Shown here: positions 33,836 to 40,295 of the stretch, one piece after another
How positions within the stretch are numbered: position 1 is the stretch's first letter
Layout: every line of letters starts with the position of its first letter
Notes under the pieces: model-generated
Seen by the model: the letters and a program-made list of their open reading frames with translations, nothing else
What the model was told of the DNA's origin: nothing
Databases searched by the model: none
Position numbers and translations under genes: made by a program
NCBI GenBank assembly: GCA_002718735.1
Contig: PBFR01000018.1
Coordinates: forward strand, 1-40,295
DNA: 40,295 bases
Source of the DNA: Halobacteriovoraceae bacterium
Lineage (GTDB): Bacteria > Bdellovibrionota > Bacteriovoracia > Bacteriovoracales > Bacteriovoracaceae
Direction: 5' to 3'

Positions 33836-34344
33836 CGCTCACTCTCGTATTTAGCTAATTCGGCGTACATATCATTTGGGATTTCTGGCCTGAATTTACA
33901 CCAGTTAACTTCTTGCTTAGTATCCCCAAAGTACTCAACTGCCAATCCTCTTCTGATCATATCTTGATTGAGGTTTCTGCCGTTAACCCAAACCTCAGCA
34001 ACAACTCTAAAGTATTTTCCACGTTGAATGTCTCTAAGCTCAACGGTTCCTGATTGGGACTTTAGAATTCTATATTTCAGATAATCTCTTGCAAGAACTG
34101 CTAGTTTCTTCTCGCATTTGTCCTTAGTTCTTTTCTCTGGAGTGTCGATGCCATTTAGACGAACAGATATTTCTTCTCCAAATAATGGGTGTTGTCCAGG
34201 AATCGTAACTGTGATCGTGTCCCCGTCATAATTGGAAACATAGTCGACACATCTAAAGGTATCGAAGGTATGCTCGCACCTCTCAGAGGAGAAAGCAGAT
34301 AAACTAATAAGAAGACCAAAGGTGATTAAGCTGAGTTTTTTCAT
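33832..34344 (-). CDS. Exported thermonuclease (SNase family)
   Basis: 170 residues. Signal peptide 1-20 (SLSAFSS). SNase-like core with Ca2+ acids D40 and D42 (YDGDTITV) and D67, catalytic R62 and E70 (VRLNGIDTPE) and R113 in KYFRVVAEVWV. All catalytic positions of staphylococcal nuclease have equivalents. It should cut DNA and RNA in the periplasm or outside the cell. Four Cys may give disulfides. Convergent with the RND gene, sharing a 4-nt stop overlap. Confidence 0.9.
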   Translation of the reverse strand: MKKLSLITFGLLISLSAFSSERCEHTFDTFRCVDYVSNYDGDTITVTIPGQHPLFGEEISVRLNGIDTPEKRTKDKCEKKLAVLARDYLKYRILKSQSGTVELRDIQRGKYFRVVAEVWVNGRNLNQDMIRRGLAVEYFGDTKQEVNWCKFRPEIPNDMYAELAKYESER

Positions 34345-34487
34345 TTCGGAATAATACTCATCTTTTCATTTTTGAAAACACACAGTGAAAATATTACTAA
34401 ATGAATTGGGGCTTCATTGAATTTAATAACTTTTTGGACTCTAAGTGTTTGTTTACTAGTTTATATGGACTCATGATCCAGATTTTA

Positions 34488-34510
34488 GCCTGATATGTAA
34501 TTTACCAGGC
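34488..34510 (-). terminator. Hairpin downstream of the large surface protein gene
   Basis: On the minus strand GCCTGGTA (34510-34503) pairs with TATCAGGC (34495-34488) with one G-U wobble and a 7-nt loop. The following sequence is TAAAATC rather than a clean U-tract, so the call is tentative. Confidence 0.35.
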
Positions 34511-34530
34511 CAAAAAAGGGATTTTTTTCT

Positions 34531-37518
34531 TTAGGGGTTGTTTCCTTTGAATATGATTTCCGGTGAGAATTCTACCCTCGTGTGTGAGTCTCTTAAGTCT
34601 GGATTTTCGTTTGTTTGAATCACCCCACTATTAATTATGATTCTAGAATTTTTATTCTCTCCAACGCTAAATACTCTTGAATTTGAATCTGTATCTATCA
34701 CATTGACACCCTCTATTGTTACATTAAAACTTCTGGAACCATAAGCGCCAAAATGAACTTTGTTGCCGCCACCACCAAATTTCTGGGGGTTTAAACTTGT
34801 TACTGAACTAAGACTGGCAGGGTTCCAAAATCTATAATTTCTTTTATTATTGGAAGCTATAGTTCTTAGCAAGTTCGTATTTGTAGACTTTAAGTCAAAA
34901 CCACCATCAGAGTTCCCTGACGAAATCGTATCGACAATATTAACATCGTCTACTTTGGACTCGGTCGCTATGCCATCCCCGTTGAAATATGAAGAACTGC
35001 TTGATCTTTGTTGACGATGATTTTTTAATAAGGAATTGGAGATGTTGACATTGGAAACATAGTCATCAAGTGCGATGCCCATAGGGAAACTACTTTGATC
35101 TAGTTGCTGTTCTGAATCTCCAAGAAGGTTATTAATTTTAATGTTTTTACTATTGTACTTAAGCCTAATCACTCCTCTGGTATATCCTAGGGCCTCTATG
35201 TTCTCAAGTTTTAGCCTTACCACTGATGCGTGGCTAACACTACCAGATTTATAATTTTCAACAAGTCGTGTGAAGTTTTTGGACCTTATTTTTGAAAGAG
35301 TGAGGTTGCTTATTGGCTGGCCAATTCTAAATATGCCATTACCAAAGTCTTCAAATTGAATGTCTTCAAATTTTAAATTGTTTGCACCAGACATAAGTCT
35401 CAGAAACTCGTTGCCAGTATTATTGGAATTATTTATCCAAGGTGTTTGTCTTGTTCCTTTGAAGATTGCTTTGGTTGATTCATTATTTTCTCGGAAGGTT
35501 TTTACGATAACTGGCCTATCTTCTGAAGCCCCTCCATTTCGAATATTTATGCTTGAACTTATTCTATAAATACCCTTGTTTGAAAGTAGAAGGATTTCAC
35601 CGCCAGTGGATGAAAGTCTTCCTATTAAGGTGTTTATGTCTTTGAATGGTCTTGAATTTGATGGAGAAGTCCCTGATTTGTTCCCTGTTCCCTTGGGTGA
35701 TACAATGTATCTATTAGGAATTTCATTATGGTTTTCTGGAGTGTCATCACTAACCAAAACCTCAAGGCCTGCAAGCAGTACAGTTACATCTCTTGAGAGA
35801 GGTAAAATTTCTATCTGAAGTTCTTCATCGGCATCATGTTCAATACCGATCTCGATAGTTTTTGCTGTAAACTTTTCCTCTCCTGCTAAATTGAGAATTT
35901 CTTTATTGAGTTTTGCATTTGACTTAAGTCTGAGTTGTGTCGCACCAGGAGTTGTAACTAAATGAAGATTTAATTGATAATTCCCTTTTGGTACTTTGAA
36001 TTCGTAAAATACTCCTGGTGTTGAATGTTGCTCGTCTAAACGATCTTGACGAGCAGATTTGAAAATATCTAGATTTAACTCGCGTGGCACCGAGTTATCG
36101 AAATATATATCTGCATTGCTTAAATCTAATTCTTTTGAGGTAGCATTCCCGAAGGTATAAAAAGATTGTTTTGTATCTAAATCGGTGAACGTGATCTCAT
36201 TGTTTCTACCTTTGTCGCCAAACCATGATCCGGTATTGTTTCCTCCCGCGTTAACTTGATATAACGGTATAAGCTTTTTGATAACAGGGACGGCGAGTTT
36301 CAGCTTCTTAAAGTATAAATTGTTGGCCCTACTTTTAATGTTTAATTTGTGTATGCCAGGTGCTAATTGAAAGGTTTTAGTTAAAGTTCTAGTTAAAAAA
36401 TCACCGTGAGAATTGGTTTTTTCAATCGAGTTTGTTTCAATCTCAAGGTCATTGATAGAAATATCAATCTTTGGCGTAGTTCGAGCTGATGAGTACTGAA
36501 TATCCAATTGAAAATCGACTGGATCTTCCTCCTTGTTTTCAATAAAATACTCAATCGTCTGGCCATTTTTAAGTCTTACTTCCTTTGAAGAACCACGATT
36601 AGCAATTTGAATATTCTTACTGTTTGAAGAAAATGCTACTACTGAAATATTACCGGGGACTGTTGTGATCTTTTCTGGTTGAGGCGTTTCAGCTTTAGTG
36701 AACTTTATGTTTTTTAAATAAAAGTTGTGGCCTAAAGACTTAAGCGTTAGTTCTGATATACCTTTTTTTAGTACCAGGCCCTTTAAAAGAAGCTTTGTCT
36801 TAGATGATCCATGACCATTAGTTGGCTCAATGTCTTCATGGGAAAAATTCATGCCATTAACTCTTAAATCCAGTTTTGGTGTGGTGTTCTTTGACGAATA
36901 GGTGACGCTTACATCATACTTGGCATCTTCCTCTAAGTTGTTGATGCTGTAATTGACCTCACCGCCCTTTCCGAACCTTGTTTCATAGCTAGAGCCTCTT
37001 GCTGCTTTGTATACGTTAGGACTTTTATAACTATTCTCCCATGACTTAATTGTTTTCGGAATTGAGTGAATTATTGAAGAGCTGAGCTCTTTAAGCCTTA
37101 TGTTGCGCAAATAAAAATTGTGAGACAATGATTCAATATGTATATGATTAACTCCTGGCTTTAGAAGTATTTGTTCAAACACTTTATAGCTTGTGAAGTT
37201 CCCATGTCCTTTAGTTGGCAATGCCTTGACGTTTAATTGGGTAAGTTCGGTTTTAATTGTTAGTTGAGGAGTATATTTCTTACTTGAGTAGGTAAGAGTT
37301 AATTGGTGATATGAAGTGCCAAGTGAGTTGACTTTGAACATTGCAGATCTGTTCTTGCTAAATCTTAGCTCCGTGCCACTACCTCTTTTATGTATTGTGG
37401 CACTTGTTCCCTCTTGAATGATATCTGCTGTTGTTAGGACAATATCATTTGAGGAGGCATAAGAAATAATTGGAAGAAGCATAAGGAAGAATGCTGCTTT
37501 AAATATTTGTTTATTCAT
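34531..37518 (-). CDS. Secreted multidomain protein: three tandem repeats, malectin-like domain, beta-helix
   Basis: 995 residues from the ATG at 37518, with GAGGAG upstream; the longer frame from 37560 lacks a signal peptide. Signal peptide 1-21 (IISYAS). Three repeats of about 125 residues (about 23-145, 150-276, 286-410) each contain Y-S-S-x4-TP, a T-x-x-HG turn and N-(F/L)-Y-(L/F)-x-(N/K) near the end; they look like carbohydrate-binding beta-sandwiches. A malectin-like domain follows (about 417-590, with NAGGNNTGSWFGD and a LAGLEVLV end). The C-terminal 600-995 is a right-handed parallel beta-helix (pectate-lyase-like) with repeated N-x-x-x-I/L strands. No catalytic triplet is evident, so the protein may bind or degrade a polysaccharide on a surface. 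Confidence 0.82.
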   Translation of the reverse strand: MNKQIFKAAFFLMLLPIISYASSNDIVLTTADIIQEGTSATIHKRGSGTELRFSKNRSAMFKVNSLGTSYHQLTLTYSSKKYTPQLTIKTELTQLNVKALPTKGHGNFTSYKVFEQILLKPGVNHIHIESLSHNFYLRNIRLKELSSSIIHSIPKTIKSWENSYKSPNVYKAARGSSYETRFGKGGEVNYSINNLEEDAKYDVSVTYSSKNTTPKLDLRVNGMNFSHEDIEPTNGHGSSKTKLLLKGLVLKKGISELTLKSLGHNFYLKNIKFTKAETPQPEKITTVPGNISVVAFSSNSKNIQIANRGSSKEVRLKNGQTIEYFIENKEEDPVDFQLDIQYSSARTTPKIDISINDLEIETNSIEKTNSHGDFLTRTLTKTFQLAPGIHKLNIKSRANNLYFKKLKLAVPVIKKLIPLYQVNAGGNNTGSWFGDKGRNNEITFTDLDTKQSFYTFGNATSKELDLSNADIYFDNSVPRELNLDIFKSARQDRLDEQHSTPGVFYEFKVPKGNYQLNLHLVTTPGATQLRLKSNAKLNKEILNLAGEEKFTAKTIEIGIEHDADEELQIEILPLSRDVTVLLAGLEVLVSDDTPENHNEIPNRYIVSPKGTGNKSGTSPSNSRPFKDINTLIGRLSSTGGEILLLSNKGIYRISSSINIRNGGASEDRPVIVKTFRENNESTKAIFKGTRQTPWINNSNNTGNEFLRLMSGANNLKFEDIQFEDFGNGIFRIGQPISNLTLSKIRSKNFTRLVENYKSGSVSHASVVRLKLENIEALGYTRGVIRLKYNSKNIKINNLLGDSEQQLDQSSFPMGIALDDYVSNVNISNSLLKNHRQQRSSSSSYFNGDGIATESKVDDVNIVDTISSGNSDGGFDLKSTNTNLLRTIASNNKRNYRFWNPASLSSVTSLNPQKFGGGGNKVHFGAYGSRSFNVTIEGVNVIDTDSNSRVFSVGENKNSRIIINSGVIQTNENPDLRDSHTRVEFSPEIIFKGNNP
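36289..37452 (-). repeat. Three tandem protein repeats (about 125 residues each)
   Basis: Coding repeats in the large surface protein: unit 1 about 37452-37084, unit 2 about 37071-36691, unit 3 about 36663-36289. Shared landmarks are YSSKKYTP/YSSKNTTP/YSSARTTP, TKGHG/TNGHG/TNSHG and HNFYLRNI/HNFYLKNI/NNLYFKKL. Amino-acid similarity is clear while the DNA has diverged, so the duplication is old. Confidence 0.85.
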
Positions 37519-37871
37519 AATGTGCTCCTCTTTATATCGAAATGAGACCATGCTTAACAATCTTATAAGTCAGAAGAATCTTAAATATAAAAATATAAAA
37601 TCATATAATATTAGCGAGATAGCTGGTTGTGAGGTGTTGATTGGAGCCAAAATTATTTGGCTGCTTAAATGTATTAATTCTCGTGGATAATCTCCGGATT
37701 AATAACTTTTTTGTAAGAGATCTCTTGTTCGCTGGCCTTGTACGATTTAAATTAGTTAGTGCTTCCAACTTTCTAATTATTCAATTAGGAGTGTTGGATG
37801 GTGAAAAGGCGACACTTAGTTACTAGGAGTGGTAAGTTCAAAAACAATAGATAGCATGCCCAATGTTTTTT

Positions 37872-37967
37872 TTACTGCTTCTCTCTTTTGTTCCTTTCGT
37901 AGTCGCTATAAAGCCAAGTACCTATGAAAACTAAAGCAAAAAAGACAATCAAAAGTAACTCTATCAT
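37872..37967 (-). CDS. Candidate tiny single-pass membrane protein (31 residues)
   Basis: ATG at 37967, TAA at 37872. It encodes a hydrophobic helix (IELLLIVFFALVFIGTWLY) followed by a charged tail (SDYERNKREKQ). This helix-plus-charged-tail pattern is common in small bacterial membrane proteins such as the CcoQ/CcoS type, and unlikely by chance in non-coding AT-rich DNA. No strong Shine-Dalgarno lies before the ATG, so expression is uncertain. No family was identified. Confidence 0.4.
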   Translation of the reverse strand: MIELLLIVFFALVFIGTWLYSDYERNKREKQ

Positions 37968-38162
37968 AAGAAGTTTATACCAGTTGATTGAAGGTATTGT
38001 GTTAATGATTATGTGAAGAAGTGTTTATTTTTTTTAAGATAAGGGTAGTAAGGTTAGAGTTGGTGCCGGTGTCGCTTAAAGAATCCTGCTTATCTCGATG
38101 GGGAATGGGGGATAGTGTTGTATCAGAAATGTTCAAAGCGTATAGCGTTTAAATAAAAAATG

Positions 38163-38168
38163 TTGACA
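38163..38168 (+). promoter_or_regulatory. TTGACA -35-like hexamer upstream of the cytochrome gene
   Basis: A perfect -35 consensus, but no good -10 lies 16-18 bp downstream; TTAAT at 38192-38196 is too far. It could still drive the long cytochrome leader with an activator. Confidence 0.25.
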
Positions 38169-38237
38169 GGATTCAGTTGAGCCAGAATGTGTTAATGTAA
38201 ATAGAACCCTGATTAGGAGTAATTAATCTTTTTCTAG

Positions 38238-38268
38238 GCGGCTAAACGTTCTTCCTAGTCGCATTTTT
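38238..38268 (+). terminator. Terminator-like hairpin in the cytochrome leader (attenuator or small RNA end)
   Basis: GCGGCTA (38238-38244) pairs with TAGTCGC (38256-38262) with one G-U wobble and an 11-nt loop, followed by ATTTTT. An alternative stem CTAGG/CCTAG (38234-38238, 38254-38258) would disrupt it. It sits 66 nt before the cytochrome ATG, so it may control read-through or end a small RNA. Confidence 0.45.
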
Positions 38269-38333
38269 ACAAATCATATTTTATTAGGGCATTAAAACTC
38301 TAGGAACTAGGTCTTAAAGCCGACAAGGTTGAT

Positions 38334-39857
38334 ATGTATTTGTATTCTTTACTTTTACTTGTGATTTTCTCTTATGGACATGGGCAAGAGGTGCCTGATA
38401 TCACGACTCTTATTGAAAGAGAGAAGTCATACAATCCCGAAGATTTATTTTCTTTGTTAAAGGATAAAAAACCTAAAGATAAAACTGAACTTATGTCCAT
38501 ACTTCCAGATGTTTTTAAAGATAACTATGTCCTAATGTATGATTCCAAAAGTCTTCAGTCTTCAAGTTTTGATAAACCACGTGCTATTTTAAGAACTCCT
38601 AAGTCAGAAGTAATCCTTTCGATATCTAATCATAACGATAAAAAGAATGAACATAATTCAAATGTTGAACTAATTTATTGGGATAAAAAACAGAAAGCAT
38701 TTAAATTTCATGAGATAGCTTTTGACGAAAAGAATGGAATGACAATCTCAAAGTCAAATCCTGGTAAGTGCTTGAAGTGTCATGGAGGAGAAGACCCTAG
38801 GCCTAATTGGGAACCCTATTCAACTTGGCCAGGTTCATATGGTGGAAAAGAGGAATTCAGACTTGGTAGAGAATTAGTTGCTGGAGAGAGAAGATATTTG
38901 GATGAATTTATCAAAAGCTCAAAAGATGACCCTATTTATAGCCAGCTGCTAAACTTGGAGGGGCACTTCACTCCTTTTTCAAAAGATAATGATATTATTG
39001 GCGGACGTGAAGCACGTGGTCTACTTAACTATAAGTTTACGGAGTCTGTTGCAAAACTTAACTTTGAAAGGATTGTAGATAGAATGAGTAAGAACGAATT
39101 CTATGATCAATTTAAATACGCAACTCTATATACTATTGCATGTACTTATAATGAGACTCCTTATCCTGAAAAATTAAAACACTTCGATTTGTATTATAAT
39201 AAGCTTGGTCCAGAAGATATCATTGCATTATATGAGAGACTTGGAACTGATACTGATTCTTGGTCAATGAGCTTTGGTAGGATTTCGGATCCTGACATTC
39301 AACTGAGTACACCCGATGGATCAAGTCAGAACTTGACCTATGCTCTTTTAAAACAAGATAAAGATCTCTGGTCCTTTTTTCCAAATGAAAATGCGGTTAG
39401 TTGGAAAGAAAATAATTTTTATGAATTTGGTGAAGATGTTGATTGCCAAAAACTACGTGCGAAAAGTTTGGAGATTTTAGGAAAAGCAGATGATGTAATG
39501 CTCTGTCGGAGTGAAATGGATAAGTTAAACCTTGAATCAGACGTAAATGAAGTAACAGAAATTTTGAATAAAGCACTAGAAGTTAAGGCTCCAGTTAATA
39601 ATCAAATCACCAGGGGGAAGGAAGTAGCCAAACAACATTGTAGTCATTGTCACTCTGGAAGATTTGAACAAATGAACTTTTTTAAAAATGAGGAGAAGCT
39701 AAAAAAGAGAATCATAGAGAAAGAAGATTTTAAAGATTTGATTATTGAAAAAATTATCTCAGGAGACATGCCTCTCTATACAATTTTGGAGCCTACTGAA
39801 CAAAAAGACCTCGTTGAATATATAAAATCATTTACTAGAGAAATAGATACACCATAA
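38334..39857 (+). CDS. Exported di-heme c-type cytochrome
   Basis: 507 residues. Signal peptide about 1-17 (SYGHGQ). Two heme c motifs: C146-LK-C149-H150, followed by GGEDPRPNW, and C436-SH-C439-H440 in a C-terminal cytochrome c domain with a likely axial Met in GDMP (about 479). The large N-terminal region (20-140) and the part between hemes have no known fold that I can name. It probably carries electrons or oxidises a substrate in the periplasm. AAGG lies 5 nt before the ATG. Heme attachment requires a Ccm/Ccs system encoded elsewhere. Confidence 0.85.
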   Translation: MYLYSLLLLVIFSYGHGQEVPDITTLIEREKSYNPEDLFSLLKDKKPKDKTELMSILPDVFKDNYVLMYDSKSLQSSSFDKPRAILRTPKSEVILSISNHNDKKNEHNSNVELIYWDKKQKAFKFHEIAFDEKNGMTISKSNPGKCLKCHGGEDPRPNWEPYSTWPGSYGGKEEFRLGRELVAGERRYLDEFIKSSKDDPIYSQLLNLEGHFTPFSKDNDIIGGREARGLLNYKFTESVAKLNFERIVDRMSKNEFYDQFKYATLYTIACTYNETPYPEKLKHFDLYYNKLGPEDIIALYERLGTDTDSWSMSFGRISDPDIQLSTPDGSSQNLTYALLKQDKDLWSFFPNENAVSWKENNFYEFGEDVDCQKLRAKSLEILGKADDVMLCRSEMDKLNLESDVNEVTEILNKALEVKAPVNNQITRGKEVAKQHCSHCHSGRFEQMNFFKNEEKLKKRIIEKEDFKDLIIEKIISGDMPLYTILEPTEQKDLVEYIKSFTREIDTP

Positions 39858-40053
39858 CCTTTTGGGCCTAATATTTACTGAAAGAAAAAGACAACAAAAA
39901 AAAGCAGTTTCGCGATCCTCTTTTTTTTTTGAAATAGAGAATGACGGAAAGAGCTTCTTGAAAAACTTTTTGAAGTATAAGCAGCATGTTGAAATTGTTA
40001 GTAGTAGTCGTTAGAAAGAATATACTACAAAAGCTGTTGGTTATGTCCTTTAT

Positions 40054-40069
40054 TTGAACGATCGTTCAA
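40054..40069. promoter_or_regulatory. Perfect 16-bp palindrome, TetR-operator-like
   Basis: TTGAACGATCGTTCAA is a perfect palindrome with ideal symmetry and length for a TetR-family operator. The same heptamer TTGAACG forms the inverted repeat at 20677-20695, in the opposite arrangement. No TetR gene is in the window. Confidence 0.45.
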
Positions 40070-40096
40070 GTAAATGTAATTTGGGGAAGGAGTTAA

Positions 40097-40222
40097 GAGA
40101 CAGCGATTGAGTGTTTAAACAATAATGATGATAGGGCCTTACATTATTCATGCCCTTTAACTATTTCGACTAAAGATGCTGAGAAACTACAGCAACTCAT
40201 AATTAAGGGTCTTCAAATTTAA
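40097..40222 (+). pseudogene. Possible C-terminal remnant of a regulator-like protein
   Basis: Following an in-frame TAA at 40094, 41 codons end at TAA 40222. The encoded text (RALHYSCPLTISTKDAEKLQQLI) is protein-like and resembles the C-terminus of DUF4423/TIGR02147-type proteins, where a T-x-x-I/L-S motif is followed by a helix. No NTG start or ribosome site fits. It could be a decayed gene end or chance. Confidence 0.3.
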
Positions 40223-40295
40223 TGGTGTTTGCGGTGCATCCTGAGGAAATAAGTTCGATATGAGTCATGAGCGGCTTTTTTAGTAAAATTTAATT

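Larger units (their letters stand above)
37519..38333. other. Long non-coding region upstream of the surface protein and cytochrome genes
   Basis: An 815-bp divergent gap, AT-rich. It holds the Shine-Dalgarno and promoter of the surface protein (minus), a 31-codon minus-strand frame at 37872-37967, a TTGACA -35-like hexamer at 38163-38168 and a terminator-like hairpin at 38238-38268 in the cytochrome leader. A 61-codon plus frame at 37641-37826 is not convincing. Confidence 0.5.
39858..40295. other. 438-bp right-edge region without an intact gene
   Basis: Contains a poly-T run (39921-39930), a 16-bp perfect palindrome (40054-40069) and a 41-codon frame (40097-40222) with no start codon. Two open stretches in another frame (from 39931 and after a stop at about 40012) are short and unsupported. 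Confidence 0.4.

Noticed and set aside
37641..37826. 61-codon plus-strand frame starting at TTG
   Set aside because: Weak start context (GAGGTG very close), no family, no signal peptide with sensible cleavage and AT-driven composition; probably chance.
1..40295. Mobile elements, CRISPR arrays, tRNA genes
   Set aside because: No transposase or integrase frame, spaced direct repeats or cloverleaf-like sequence was found on either strand.

Overview
The window is an AT-rich bacterial chromosome segment with about 40 tightly packed genes on both strands. The style suggests a Gram-negative, possibly predatory member of the Bdellovibrionota (Bacteriovorax/Halobacteriovorax-like). That is an inference from four things: the low G+C, many GTG/TTG starts, the large share of exported proteins (nucleases, a phospholipase A2, a lysophospholipase-like hydrolase, adhesin-like proteins), and the mix of TonB, RND and TldD/E genes. 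I saw no rRNA, tRNA, CRISPR array, transposase or phage gene, so this reads as a mostly stable chromosomal region with accessory genes.

Layout. 14-2555 (minus): LOG-family hydrolase, greB and a CCA-adding/poly(A) polymerase family enzyme, closed by a terminator at the left edge. 2639-7209 (plus): tldD, tldE/pmbA, a small exported protein and a MATE exporter, almost without gaps. 7206-9699: a FecR-domain protein and two proteins of unknown function. 9853-12562 (plus): exported DNase I-fold nuclease, methyltransferase, aspartate aminotransferase. 12559-14584: PerM-type membrane protein, small membrane protein, DUF2267 protein. 14706-17092 (plus): RimB-like protease, RimK-like glutamate ligase and a zinc deacylase, probably one protein-modification operon. 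17095-18764: DJ-1/PfpI protein, exported AhpD-like protein, small coiled-coil protein.

19004-19957 encodes a bacterial pentameric ligand-gated ion channel with a glycine-receptor-like pore helix. 19959-20660 is a DNRLRE lipoprotein. 20939-23996 (plus) is a TonB, TonB-dependent receptor (heme type) and unknown exported protein cassette. 24160-26322 holds a short CstA-type transporter and a chloramphenicol acetyltransferase-like protein. 26475-28748 holds a DUF6624 protein, a secreted phospholipase A2 and, facing them, an exported lysophospholipase-like hydrolase. 29094-33835 (plus) is a marR-tolC-RND efflux operon with a large palindrome over its start but no adaptor gene. 33832-34344 is an exported thermonuclease. 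34531-37518 is a 995-residue secreted protein with three tandem N-terminal repeats, a malectin-like domain and a beta-helix. 38334-39857 is an exported di-heme cytochrome c behind a long leader with a terminator-like hairpin. The right edge (39858-40295) has no intact gene but holds a TetR-operator-like palindrome and a possible gene remnant.

Functional themes are envelope transport (TonB uptake, RND and MATE efflux, ligand-gated channel, CstA), digestion of external macromolecules (two nucleases, phospholipase A2 plus lysophospholipase, beta-helix protein) and protein modification (RimK/RimB, TldD/E). Several starts were moved from the longest reading frame to the codon with a Shine-Dalgarno sequence or signal peptide; each case is stated in its entry.
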